Part shown: positions 6,739 through 15,162 of the stretch, piece by piece
How positions within the stretch are numbered: the stretch's first letter is position 1
How the letters are laid out: every line of letters starts with the position of its first letter
Source: Geobacter sp. UBA6151
Lineage (GTDB): Bacteria; Desulfobacterota; Desulfuromonadia; Geobacterales; Pseudopelobacteraceae
NCBI GenBank assembly: GCA_002423105.1
Contig: DIUT01000029.1
Coordinates: 1 to 27,407, forward strand
Direction: 5' to 3'
Length of the DNA: 27,407 bases
The notes under the pieces: generated by a model
Told to the model about the DNA's origin: nothing
Database searches by the model: none
The model's input: the letters and a program-made list of their open reading frames with translations, nothing else
Program-made: the position numbers and the translations under genes

Positions 6739-7530
6739 ATGAGAAAGCTGATTGGAATCATGGCAATGGTAGGTTTTCTGGCGTGCAGCGGCGTGGCGCA
6801 GGCAGGGCACCCGCTTGCTACCGACGATACCGGAACCCAGGGAATGCTGAAGTTTCAGGTGGAAGGCACCGCAGAATTCGGTTGGCACAAAGAGACCCTG
6901 AACGGCATTACTACAAAGATCAATCAGCAGAATCTTGGGTTAACGCTTACGGCAGGGGTTTTTGACAGTCTCGATGCATCCATAGCCTTCCCCTTTACCA
7001 TTCAGCAGATGAAAGAGAATGATGTCACAACCCTGGACAATAATGGTCTGAGCGACATCACCCTGGCTCTTAAGTGGCGCTTTCTGGAGCTTGGGCCCGT
7101 GAGTCTGGCCATAAAGCCGACCATGACCATCCCCAACGGCAATGAAGCCCGAAGCCTGGGCAATGGACGTGCCATCTACAACGCAACCCTGATCTCCACA
7201 GTGGACCTGAAGCCGCTGGCCATCCACGCCAACCTGGGTTATGTGCATCAGGAGTATGTCGATGCCGTCCGTCCCGGCAGTCGTACCGACCTCTGGAAGA
7301 TGTCGCTGGCCGGCAGTGTTGAGGTGTTGAAAGGATTGCAAGTGGTGGCCGAAGTGGGGACGGCTACCAACAACCTTAAAGGGTCGGACGTCTGGCCCGC
7401 CTATGTCACCGGCGGTCTGATCTATTCGGTCAATGACAAGCTTGATCTTGACCTGGGTCTGCGGGGAGGGTTGAACAAGCCTTCCACCGATCTTGTGCTA
7501 TTGACCGGGGTTGTGGTGCGGTTCCCGTAA
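6739..7530 (+). CDS. outer-membrane beta-barrel transporter-like protein in the cobalt operon
   Basis: The 263-residue product begins with a clear signal peptide (MRKLIGIMAMVGFLACSGVAQA, cut before GHPL). It continues with alternating amphipathic strands and the 'GHPLATDDTGTQG' start and 'GLSDITLALKWRF' block seen in the MetA-pathway-of-phenol-degradation / transporter family (PF13557 type) of outer-membrane proteins. It ends in strand-like residues with a penultimate Phe (VVVRFP). AAGGAG lies at about 6731-6736. It starts 23 bases after cbiO with no terminator between, so it is most likely in the riboswitch operon. It could be a porin-like route for cobalt across the outer membrane, but the substrate is inferred from position only. 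Confidence 0.75.
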   Translation: MRKLIGIMAMVGFLACSGVAQAGHPLATDDTGTQGMLKFQVEGTAEFGWHKETLNGITTKINQQNLGLTLTAGVFDSLDASIAFPFTIQQMKENDVTTLDNNGLSDITLALKWRFLELGPVSLAIKPTMTIPNGNEARSLGNGRAIYNATLISTVDLKPLAIHANLGYVHQEYVDAVRPGSRTDLWKMSLAGSVEVLKGLQVVAEVGTATNNLKGSDVWPAYVTGGLIYSVNDKLDLDLGLRGGLNKPSTDLVLLTGVVVRFP

Positions 7531-7543
7531 GTTTTTCATCTGC

Positions 7544-7575
7544 CGGTGTAGCCCCTTGAGCCGGGGGCTACACCG
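7544..7575. terminator. hairpin between the cobalt operon and the MATE gene
   Basis: A perfect 12-bp stem (7544-7555 with 7564-7575) has an 8-base loop. It lies just after the barrel gene and includes the stop codon of the converging MATE gene. Neither side has a good T run directly after the stem, so termination efficiency is uncertain; it may act on both strands. Confidence 0.5.
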
Positions 7576-8923
7576 TTATGCCGTGCAGATCCCGTTTGTG
7601 ATAGCGCCAGGCAAAGGCAGTTCCCCGCACATACCAGTCCACCAGAAAGACCCCCCAGACCCAGTAGAGTGACAGATGCAGCCAGGATGCGGCTATCCAG
7701 GCCGACAGCACCCGTACCCCCCACATGGTCAACATGGTGACGATAAAGACGTAGAAGGTATCTCCGGCCCCCCGCAGCGACCCGGCATAGACAAAAGAAG
7801 CTGCCAACGGCAGCTGGGCAAAGGCCACGATGCGCAGGAATACCGCTCCCTGGCGGATTACGTCCGGGTCATTGGTGAAGATGGCCACCAGATGCTGCGG
7901 CAGCGCAAGAAAGAGCAGGGCCATGCCGCCCATCACCGCCAGCGCCAGGCGCATCGCTTCACCGTGCCCGGCCTGGGCGCGACGGTACTTCTTTGCTCCC
8001 AGCGATTGTCCCATGAGTGTGGCTGCTGCAATACCCATCCCGGCGCCCGGCATGAAGGAGAGGGATTCAATGGCCAGTCCGATCTGGTGCGCTGCATAGG
8101 CGGTGGTGCCGTAGGCGATGATAAAACTGGAGTAAACCAGTTGGCCGCTCTGGTGAGCCACCCGTTCCAGAGCCACCGGCCAGCCCACGCGCCAGATTTT
8201 TTTGAAAAGCCGGATATCGGGCAGGTTACAGGTGATATAGCGATGCTTGAAGGCCTGGTACAGCAGATAACAAAAGCCGATACACTCTGAGAGGTTGATG
8301 GCGATGGCTGCTCCCTTGACACCAAGAGCAGGCAGACCGAATTTGCCGTAGATCAGCAGCCAGGCGATCAGGATATGCAGGATGTTGACCAGTAGAATAC
8401 CCTGCATCGGAATGCGGGTCTGCCCGTTGCCATGCATGATGGCGGAAAGAATATTAACCCCGGTGGTCCAGACCATCCAGAGAAACACCAGCTGGATATA
8501 GTCTCTGGCCAGGGCCTGTACCTCTGCTGAGGCGCCGATCAGTCGTGCCACTCCAGCGCCCCAGATGGTTCCGCCTACGGTGCAGACAGCAGTGAGCGTC
8601 AGGCAGGCGGTTGCGGCGGTGCAAGCAGCCCGGCGGGCTTCATCAAGGCGACCGGCGCCGCTCAAATGGGCGATCACTACGGTGGTGCCGGTGGAAAGCC
8701 CCCAGAAAATGGTCATGGTGGTGAAAATCAGCAGTTGACCCAGGCCGGTGGCGGCAATGGCTGGAGCTCCCAGCCCACCGGTCATGAATATATCGGCAAT
8801 GCCTACGAGCCGCTGGAAGAGAGAGGAAAGCAGTACCGGCATGGAGAGTCTGAATACTGACCTGCGGATGGAGACTGGCCTTTTGTGCAGACCAGGGAAA
8901 ATATGCTGAAACAGTGACGGCAT
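7568..8923 (-). CDS. MATE family efflux transporter
   Basis: The product (451 residues from ATG 8923) has about twelve hydrophobic helices in two similar halves. It shows MATE motifs such as 'FRLSMPVLLSSLFQRLVGIADIFMTG', 'NILSAIMHGNGQTRIPMQG' and, in the second half, 'GMGIAAATLMGQSLGAKKYRRA' and 'SLRGAGDTFYVF'. MATE proteins export cationic drugs or metabolites in exchange for Na+ or H+. A TTG at 8959 would add 12 residues, but neither start has a strong ribosome binding site; ATG 8923 is preferred because homologous sequence begins there. It converges with the cobalt operon, and nothing nearby indicates its substrate. Confidence 0.9.
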   Translation of the reverse strand: MPSLFQHIFPGLHKRPVSIRRSVFRLSMPVLLSSLFQRLVGIADIFMTGGLGAPAIAATGLGQLLIFTTMTIFWGLSTGTTVVIAHLSGAGRLDEARRAACTAATACLTLTAVCTVGGTIWGAGVARLIGASAEVQALARDYIQLVFLWMVWTTGVNILSAIMHGNGQTRIPMQGILLVNILHILIAWLLIYGKFGLPALGVKGAAIAINLSECIGFCYLLYQAFKHRYITCNLPDIRLFKKIWRVGWPVALERVAHQSGQLVYSSFIIAYGTTAYAAHQIGLAIESLSFMPGAGMGIAAATLMGQSLGAKKYRRAQAGHGEAMRLALAVMGGMALLFLALPQHLVAIFTNDPDVIRQGAVFLRIVAFAQLPLAASFVYAGSLRGAGDTFYVFIVTMLTMWGVRVLSAWIAASWLHLSLYWVWGVFLVDWYVRGTAFAWRYHKRDLHGITV

Positions 8924-9180
8924 GGAACGACTGTAGCCCTTCGCTTCATTTGGCGTCAATAAAAAGGGTGATGGAAGTTGTGGGGTAATTGCTTGCGAAG
9001 GGGTTGAAGACAGTGTATTAATCTACATCGATCAGTTGTCAGGGGATGTCAGATGCGCAGATGAAATTATTGTGGTATTATCCCCGGTACATTGTGTAGA
9101 ATACCCCCTTCAAAATTGAAAACAGTTCAGGTTCCCGCAGCAAGCGCAGTTCAATTACAATCGAGAAGCAGGAGGATACA

Positions 9181-9516
9181 ATGCCATTGGAAGGTGTTCC
9201 AAGTGATATGGAAGTAATCAGTACCCTCGTGGAGAAAACGCTGTCAAACGGTATGCTGATCGAGGTTTTTCTGGTCAAGCGCCCTCGTCAGTACGAGGCG
9301 GCTCTTTTTATCGGCGGCCACTTCAAGCCGGGCCCGCCGATTCCGCGTGAATTTGATCCCCCCTCAACATCAGGACTAAAGTCGTGGATGGGGGTCAGAC
9401 CCAAAGTCGGCTTTACCGAGGAAGAGACGGACGAAATTCTGGGAGGGGTCAATGTGCAGAACAAGATGCACCATTGCCATTTCATGGACAAATGGGGCGT
9501 TGCCGAGGAAGAATAA
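9181..9516 (+). CDS. conserved hypothetical small protein
   Basis: A 111-residue soluble protein that I do not recognise. It has no signal peptide or membrane helix. Features are a pair of beta-strand-like stretches ('NGMLIEVFLVKRPRQYEAALFIGGHF'), a proline-rich turn ('KPGPPIPREFDPPS'), and a C-terminus with two His residues flanking a Cys (MHHCHF) near residue 100. The start is well supported by AGGAGG at about 9170-9175. Codon use looks like that of its neighbours and the frame is free of antisense alternatives of quality, so I consider it a real gene. It stands alone between the MATE gene and a terminator, converging with kup. Confidence 0.7.
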   Translation: MPLEGVPSDMEVISTLVEKTLSNGMLIEVFLVKRPRQYEAALFIGGHFKPGPPIPREFDPPSTSGLKSWMGVRPKVGFTEEETDEILGGVNVQNKMHHCHFMDKWGVAEEE

Positions 9517-9548
9517 CGGTTTTCTCTTCTTCCCATAGGTTAATACTT

Positions 9549-9580
9549 CACGGGCGGTACCTGCAAAGGTGCCGCCCGTG
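9549..9580. terminator. intrinsic terminator between the hypothetical gene and kup
   Basis: A 13-bp stem with one G-T pair (9549-9561 with 9568-9580) closes a 6-base loop in the 82-base gap between the two converging genes. The plus side is followed by CTGTTT and the minus side by TGAAGTATT, so it probably serves both strands, with weak T runs. Confidence 0.7.
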
Positions 9581-9598
9581 CTGTTTAAACGGCACGGC

Positions 9599-11419
9599 TT
9601 ACATTTCAACCCGTGTAACCACCCCCTGCAGCTTGCTGGCAGGCAGCTTGTTAAACTGAACAAAGTTTGGTGTCTGACGTTTGATCGTTGAAAACAGCTT
9701 CCAAATCAAGTTATTGGTAGAAATATCTTCCACACCGTAGAAAATGACCTTCTCCTTTATGCCGTTCTCCTGCAGTAACGCTTCTATGGATATATGCTCC
9801 ATGTACCCGGCATGTATCTCAAACGCGTCCAATCCGGTGGCAATCCCGCCCGTGAGGCAGCTATAAACCCCATAAGGTTCATCTGTGCGAACTATGGAGA
9901 TAAAAACATTACGCTCATAGATGATATTACTGCGGATAATACAGTGGGCGACATAGGGGGGCACCACGCTGTACTCCTTGACAAAAAACAGACCGGTGCC
10001 GGGGATGTTTTTCCCTTTTAAATAAATCTGTTCATAGGATATTAGGAAGGTCTCCAGATCAAGGGGCCTCATGGAGCGGTACAGTGCCCGCTGTCCGTAG
10101 GTCCAGATCAGGATGGTGAAAAAGGGAATCAGGGCCAGGATGATGGACCAGTAGCCGCCGTGGGGCAGTTTGGTCAGACAGGCGCTGAAGAACACCAGGT
10201 CCACCACGGTAATCAGGGCTGCAACAACCGCCTTCCAGCGTTTGGTGGTGCGGGACAGGATCAGGATCATCATCATGCCGGTGATGCTCATGGAACCGGT
10301 CACCGCCAGACCATAGGCAGCAGCCAGATTCTCGGATTTTTTGAATATAAGCATGATCAGCACCACCGCCACCATCAGCAGCCAGTTCACCGCCCCCACA
10401 TAGATCTGGGATTTCAGGTGGCTTGAGGTGTATTCGACCTTCAGAAGCGGCAGGATACGGGTGGTGATCCCCTGATAGACAATAGAGAAGACACCACTGA
10501 TCATGGCCTGGGAGGCGATGATGGTGGCCATGATGGTCAGGATCAGAAAAGGGACATAGAGCATGGGTGCCTGATACTGCACCATGCCGAAGAGGTAGTT
10601 TTTCGCCTCGGGATGACTGAGGATAAAGGCTCCCTGGCCCAGGTAGTTCAGGTACAATGCCCAGAAGACGATGGACCAGGCCCGCACGATCGGTTTGCGT
10701 CCCAGATGCCCCATATCGGCGTAGAGCGCCTCGCCGCCGGTGGCGCAGAGGATCACCTCTGACAGCACGATAAACCCGGCCAGGCCGTTGTGCAGCATGA
10801 ATTCCAGCGCATAATGGGGGCTGACTGCCAGTAGGATATCCGGGTGGGAGGTGATGGAAACGACTCCTGAACCGGCCAGAGCCGCAAACCAGACCAGCAT
10901 CACCGGGCCGAAGGCTCCGGCCACCCGGTCGGTGCCCCGCGACTGCACCAGAAACAGCCCAACGGCGATAACGGCGGCGATCAGGATCAGCCAGCCTTGT
11001 CCCAGCTGCTCCAGGCCGGGGATCAGCACCATCCCTTCCACGGCCGAGAGGATGGAAATGGCCGGGGTGATCACGCCGTCCCCCATCAGCAGACAGACCC
11101 CGATGTAGGTGAGAAAAACCACAAAGGTCAACTGGCGGCCCGGTCGGATCATGCGAGCCAGGATCTCTTTCAGCACAATAGCCCCGCCCTCGCCGTTGCG
11201 CCCCAGCCGCATGGCCAGCCAGGCGTATTCGGCGGTCACCAGAATGGTCATGGTCCAGAAGACCAGGGAAAGAATGCCGAAGATGTTTTCAATGGTGGGC
11301 TTGGTCAGGGCAAAGACCACGGTGAGGGTGTAGATCGGGCTGGTGCCGATGTCGCCGAATACCAGCCCCATGGATTTGACGATGCCGCCCCAGACGGATC
11401 CTTCTTCAGACGGTCGCAT
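9599..11419 (-). CDS. kup: low-affinity potassium transporter Kup
   Basis: Kup is a proton-coupled K+ importer of the KUP/HAK/KT family. The 606-residue product has the family signature 'GLVFGDIGTSPIYTL' near the N-terminus, about twelve membrane helices and a cytoplasmic C-terminal domain ('HAGYMEHISIEALLQENGIKEKVIFYGVEDI'). ATG 11419 is chosen over a TTG at 11446 because GGAGAGGA lies 5-13 bases upstream of it, whereas the TTG falls in the terminator's T run. It follows kdpE on the same strand but is separated from it by a terminator and its own promoter-like element. Linking kup to kdp puts housekeeping and emergency K+ uptake side by side. Confidence 0.95.
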   Translation of the reverse strand: MRPSEEGSVWGGIVKSMGLVFGDIGTSPIYTLTVVFALTKPTIENIFGILSLVFWTMTILVTAEYAWLAMRLGRNGEGGAIVLKEILARMIRPGRQLTFVVFLTYIGVCLLMGDGVITPAISILSAVEGMVLIPGLEQLGQGWLILIAAVIAVGLFLVQSRGTDRVAGAFGPVMLVWFAALAGSGVVSITSHPDILLAVSPHYALEFMLHNGLAGFIVLSEVILCATGGEALYADMGHLGRKPIVRAWSIVFWALYLNYLGQGAFILSHPEAKNYLFGMVQYQAPMLYVPFLILTIMATIIASQAMISGVFSIVYQGITTRILPLLKVEYTSSHLKSQIYVGAVNWLLMVAVVLIMLIFKKSENLAAAYGLAVTGSMSITGMMMILILSRTTKRWKAVVAALITVVDLVFFSACLTKLPHGGYWSIILALIPFFTILIWTYGQRALYRSMRPLDLETFLISYEQIYLKGKNIPGTGLFFVKEYSVVPPYVAHCIIRSNIIYERNVFISIVRTDEPYGVYSCLTGGIATGLDAFEIHAGYMEHISIEALLQENGIKEKVIFYGVEDISTNNLIWKLFSTIKRQTPNFVQFNKLPASKLQGVVTRVEM

Positions 11420-11447
11420 GGATTTCCTCTCCGGAAAGACGTTCAAT

Positions 11448-11475
11448 AAAAAAGCCGCCGGTTAGTTACGGCGAC
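11448..11475 (-). terminator. intrinsic terminator between kdpE and kup
   Basis: On the minus strand a 7-bp GC-rich stem (GTCGCCG at 11475-11469 with CGGCGGC at 11460-11454, one G-T pair) has an 8-base loop and is followed by TTTTTT then ATTG. It should end transcripts reading from kdpE. It also lies between the predicted kup promoter and the kup start, so it could attenuate kup. Confidence 0.8.
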
Positions 11476-11495
11476 TCCTGAAAACCATTTGTTGT

Positions 11496-11564
11496 ATTGT
11501 AGGTCCCGGCAGGTTAAAGCGGTGTCAATATGCGGGTGGTTTGTATCAAGAAAACATCAAGAAG
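11496..11564 (-). promoter_or_regulatory. kup promoter with three TTGACA-like half-sites (putative KdpE box)
   Basis: Reading the minus strand, half-sites TTGAT, TTGAT and TTGAC lie at 11560-11556, 11549-11545 and 11528-11524, spaced 11 and 21 bp. TACAAT (11501-11496) follows 21 bp after the last TTGACA and would serve as -10. The element 11521-11564 matches the one upstream of kdp (20082-20125) at 30 of 44 positions without gaps. Binding by KdpE is inferred. Confidence 0.6.
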
Positions 11565-11603
11565 ACGAGCCAACGAAGATAGCGCTTTGATCTGGAACCG
11601 GAA

Positions 11604-12302
11604 TCACACCAGGCGGTAGCCGACCCCTGGTTCAGTGATGATATGCTGTGGCTGGGCCGGGTCCGCCTCGATCTTGCGGCGCAGATTGCTGATGTTGACC
11701 CGCAGTACATGGGGTTGCTCCAGGTAGGTAGGGCCCCAGATCCGGTTCAGTATCTGGCGATGGGTCAGCACCTTGCCGACATGGCTGACCAGCAGCTTGA
11801 GCAGATCGTACTCCGTGGGGGTCAGTTGTACCTCCCGTTCCCGCACCGTAACCCGGCGCAGCTCCAGGTTCACCTCCAGGTCGTCAAGCCGGAAAACCGG
11901 TTCCGGTGTTTCCTGCTGGGAGCGCCGCAGGTGCGCCCTGATGCGGGCCAGCAGCTCACCCACGCCGAACGGCTTGGTCAGGTAATCGTCGGCACCCGCG
12001 TCAAGGGCGGCGATCTTGTCAGTCTCCCGCTCCCGCACCGACAGCACGATGATCGGCACCGGCGACCACTCGCGAATCCGCCGGATCACTTCCACGCCGT
12101 CCAGGTCCGGCAGGCCCAGGTCCAGCAGGATGATCTCCGGCCGCACCGAGGCGGTTGCCGACAGCCCGGCATGGCCGTTCTCCGCCTCGTACAGCGCAAA
12201 TTCGCCGCCGGAGAGCACGGTATGCAGAAAACGCCGGATGGCCGGTTCGTCGTCAATAACCAGAATACGAGGCTGATGGTCGCTGCTGCGTTCTGCTGAC
12301 AT
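11604..12302 (-). CDS. kdpE: response regulator KdpE
   Basis: KdpE is the OmpR-family regulator that activates kdp transcription when phosphorylated by KdpD. The 232-residue product has a receiver domain with acidic pocket 'VIDDE', phosphoacceptor Asp61 in 'ILLDLGLPDLDG' and Lys in 'DDYLTKPF'. A winged-helix DNA-binding domain follows ('LTPTEYDLLKLLVSHVGKVLTHRQILNRIWG', 'VLRVNISNLRRKIE', 'ITEPGVGYRL'). ATG 12302 is preferred because AGGAG stands 5 bases before it; an upstream in-frame ATG at 12347 falls inside kdpD. It starts 25 bases after the kdpD stop and is the last gene before the terminator. Confidence 0.96.
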   Translation of the reverse strand: MSAERSSDHQPRILVIDDEPAIRRFLHTVLSGGEFALYEAENGHAGLSATASVRPEIILLDLGLPDLDGVEVIRRIREWSPVPIIVLSVRERETDKIAALDAGADDYLTKPFGVGELLARIRAHLRRSQQETPEPVFRLDDLEVNLELRRVTVREREVQLTPTEYDLLKLLVSHVGKVLTHRQILNRIWGPTYLEQPHVLRVNISNLRRKIEADPAQPQHIITEPGVGYRLV

Positions 12303-12327
12303 GTAAACTCCTGACTGGATGCTGCTG

Positions 12328-15009
12328 CTATTCCTGTGCATCGGCAAGCGGCAGGCGCATGGTCACCGCCAGTCCGCCGCCGTTGCGGTTTTCCGCCCTG
12401 ATGGTACCGCCGTGGGCCTCGACAATCCCCTTGCAGATGGAAAGCCCCAGGCCGGTGCCTCCGGCCCCTTCCGGGACCGGTATGCGGTAGAATTTGTCGA
12501 ATACCCGCTGCAGATCCTGCTCCGGCACGCCGGGACCATGGTCGGCAACGGTCAGGGTCAGCCGCCTCCCCTCCCGGCAGGCGCTGATCTCGATGTCGTT
12601 TTCCGCCGGAGCGTACTTAAAGGCATTATCCAGCAGATTCACCAGCACCTGGATCATCAGCACCATATCCATTGGTACCGGCGGCAGGTCGTCGGGCAGG
12701 CTGATCCGTACCGCCCGGCTTCCGGCGCGCTGCCTGACCGACGCCATGGCGCAGCCCACCAGATCCTGGATATCGCACTCCGCGCGATTCAGCCTGATGG
12801 CACCGGCCTCGATGCGGGTCATGTCCAGCAGATTGGCCACAAAGCGGTTCAGGCGTTCGGCCTCGCCGCAGGCGGTGTCCAGCAACGCATCACGAGCCTT
12901 CCCGTCCAACAACTCCCCTTCATCCTTCAGGCTGGAAAGCACACCGGTTATGGAAACCAGCGGGGTGCGCAGGTCATGGGAAATGGAATTGAGCAACGCC
13001 CGTTCCAGATTCTCGCGTGCTTGCAGTATCTGGGCCTGTTCCGCCTGACCCGCAAAACGGACCCGTTCAATGGCCATGGCCGCCTGGGTACTGAATGCAT
13101 CCAGCAGACGCCTGCTTTCCGGGGAACGATAATCAGGTTCGTGGCGCATCTTGACTCCCAGCACCCCGAGAATGCTGCCCGGCGTCTGGAGTGGCAGATA
13201 GAGCAGCCGTGCCGAAACAAGGGTTTCCGCGCCCCGTCCGGCCTGCTGACGGTTGCGGAAGGCCCAGTCCGCCACCGCATGCTCCTTGCCGTCCAGCTCC
13301 AGGCCGTTGCTTGCCGCCATCACCTCAAGCCGCTCCCCTTCGGCAAGCAGTATAACCGCATGGGCGCTCAGCGCCTCCTCCACGTTCGCGATCACCGCCC
13401 CCATGATCGCCGGAATGTCGGCGGCAGCGGCCAGATCGCGGCTCAAATAATAGAGGCTGGCGGTCTGCACCTCGCGGACACGGATCATCTCCGCCCGCTC
13501 CCGCGCCCGCGCCACCAGACTGCTTATCACCACACCAACGATGAACAGGGCGGCAAAGGTGATCAGGTATTGAGTGTCGGCAACGGCAAAGGTGAGGTGT
13601 GGCGGCACAAAGAAGAAGTCAAAGGCCAGCACCCCCATGAAGGCGGTCAGGATGGCCGGTTTCCGGCCCAGCCGCACTGCAGCCAGCACCACGGCCAAAA
13701 GATAAATCATCGCCATGTTGGTCGGTTCCAGCAGCGGTTTCAGCAGCAGGCAGACCAGCGAGGTGGCGATAACCAGCAGGACGCTTGCCCCGTAGGCACC
13801 AAGTGCCAAGGGAGCATGCACCGTTTTCCCGGCATGGTCCGGCCTGGGAGTATCATCCGGTGTAAAGCTGACCACCACCACGTCGATGGAACCGCTTTTG
13901 CGGATGATCTGATCCACCAGCGGCTGGTGCAGCAGATCCCGCCAGCGGGAACGGCTCGGTTTGCCCACGACGATCTTGGTGATGTTGTGCCTGACGGCGA
14001 ATTCCACCACCCCCTCCGCCACCATGGTGGCGCTGACGGTGGCCACCTGGGCTCCCAGGCTTTCGGCAAAGCGCAGATCCTTCCAGATCCGCTCCCGGTT
14101 TTCCCGGGCCTGCTTGTCGGTGGCTGGCGTCTCAATGTAGAGGGTATGCCAGGCACCGTTCAACTCGTCGGCCAAGCGGCGAGTGGCCCGGATCAACTGC
14201 TCGCTGAAAGGACTGCCGCTGACGCAGACCAGCAGCCGTTCCGTGGTGGGCCAGGGGCCGCTGATGGCCTGGGTTTCCATATAGGCCCGCATCTGGTTGT
14301 CCACCCGTTCGGCGGTGCGGCGCAGGGAAAGCTCCCGCAGGGCCATCAGGTTGCCGGGGCGGAAGAACTTGTCTGTGGCCAGGGCAGCCTGTTCCGGCAG
14401 GTACACCTTGCCTTCCTGCAAACGTTGCAGCAGATCCTCCGGTGGAATATCCACCAGCCGGATCTCAAAGGCGGCGTCCAGCAGGCGGTCGGGCACCGTC
14501 TCCCGCACCGTAATGCCGGTGATCCGTGCCACTACGTCGTTTAAGCTCTCGAAATGCTGGATGTTCACCGTGGTGTAGACATCAATGCCAGCGGCCAGCA
14601 GCTCTTCCACATCCTGCCAGCGTTTCTCATGGCGGCTGCCGGGGACGTTGCTGTGGGCCAACTCATCCACCAGGGCGATCTGCGGCTTGCGGGCCAGCAG
14701 CGCATCCAGGTCCATCTCCGGCAGTGTCACCCCGGCATAAGGCATTTCCCGTCGGGGGATCAGTTCCAGTCCCGCAAGCAAAGCGTCGGTCTCGCTGCGG
14801 CCGTGGGACTCCACGTAGCCCGCCGCCACGTCGCGGCCATCCCGCTTGCGTCCACGGGCTGCCTCCAGCATGGCGTAGGTCTTGCCCACCCCGGCGGCAT
14901 AGCCCAGGAATATCTTCAGCCTGCCCTGTCCGGATTGGGCTTCCTCCGCCTGGACCAGTTTCAGCATCGCCTCAGGTGTGGGGCGTATGGTGGGGTCAGG
15001 GTTGGTCAT
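12328..15009 (-). CDS. kdpD: potassium-sensing histidine kinase KdpD
   Basis: KdpD senses low K+ and turgor-related cues and controls KdpE phosphorylation. The 893-residue product is complete: N-terminal KdpD domain with P-loop 'GYAAGVGKT' (36-44) and 'VDELAHSNVPGSRHEKRWQDVEELL', a UspA-like domain (about 255-380), four membrane helices (about 400-500), and a GAF-like region (about 520-650). The kinase core has His678 in 'SISHDLRTPL', N box 'NLLDNAFKYAP', and G boxes 'DHGPGVP' and 'GGTGLGLSI'. ATG 15009 lacks a strong ribosome binding site. The gene follows kdpC after an unusually long 153-base gap with direct repeats, so it may have its own promoter. Confidence 0.97.
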   Translation of the reverse strand: MTNPDPTIRPTPEAMLKLVQAEEAQSGQGRLKIFLGYAAGVGKTYAMLEAARGRKRDGRDVAAGYVESHGRSETDALLAGLELIPRREMPYAGVTLPEMDLDALLARKPQIALVDELAHSNVPGSRHEKRWQDVEELLAAGIDVYTTVNIQHFESLNDVVARITGITVRETVPDRLLDAAFEIRLVDIPPEDLLQRLQEGKVYLPEQAALATDKFFRPGNLMALRELSLRRTAERVDNQMRAYMETQAISGPWPTTERLLVCVSGSPFSEQLIRATRRLADELNGAWHTLYIETPATDKQARENRERIWKDLRFAESLGAQVATVSATMVAEGVVEFAVRHNITKIVVGKPSRSRWRDLLHQPLVDQIIRKSGSIDVVVVSFTPDDTPRPDHAGKTVHAPLALGAYGASVLLVIATSLVCLLLKPLLEPTNMAMIYLLAVVLAAVRLGRKPAILTAFMGVLAFDFFFVPPHLTFAVADTQYLITFAALFIVGVVISSLVARARERAEMIRVREVQTASLYYLSRDLAAAADIPAIMGAVIANVEEALSAHAVILLAEGERLEVMAASNGLELDGKEHAVADWAFRNRQQAGRGAETLVSARLLYLPLQTPGSILGVLGVKMRHEPDYRSPESRRLLDAFSTQAAMAIERVRFAGQAEQAQILQARENLERALLNSISHDLRTPLVSITGVLSSLKDEGELLDGKARDALLDTACGEAERLNRFVANLLDMTRIEAGAIRLNRAECDIQDLVGCAMASVRQRAGSRAVRISLPDDLPPVPMDMVLMIQVLVNLLDNAFKYAPAENDIEISACREGRRLTLTVADHGPGVPEQDLQRVFDKFYRIPVPEGAGGTGLGLSICKGIVEAHGGTIRAENRNGGGLAVTMRLPLADAQE

Positions 15010-15070
15010 GGTGTGTCAGTTAACGCTCACATGAGATGAAAGTTCAATAACCTAGATCATCCTTCTGTTC

Positions 15071-15121
15071 AAAAATACAAGGCAATTTTCATCTCAGCAT
15101 TTTAAAAATACAAGGCAATTT
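15071..15121. repeat. 18-bp direct repeat pair in the kdpC-kdpD gap
   Basis: AAAAATACAAGGCAATTT occurs at 15071-15088 and again, identically, at 15104-15121, 33 bp apart (three helical turns). A TGAGATG/CATCTCA inverted pair also occurs in and near the gap. It could be an operator pair for kdpDE or a chance duplication. Confidence 0.7.
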
Positions 15122-15162
15122 AAAAGACTATGAGATGTATAGCTGACATCAGTAAGACGCCT

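Noticed and set aside
11421..11603. Possible ydaO-type c-di-AMP riboswitch upstream of kup
   Set aside because: The leader after the predicted promoter is too short, and the conserved aptamer blocks are not present; only a simple terminator hairpin is seen.
12319..14544. 741-codon open frame on the plus strand
   Set aside because: It lies entirely antisense to kdpD, whose reading frame shows full domain structure. Its own translation is Gln/His/Arg-rich without motifs, as expected for a shadow of GC-rich coding DNA.
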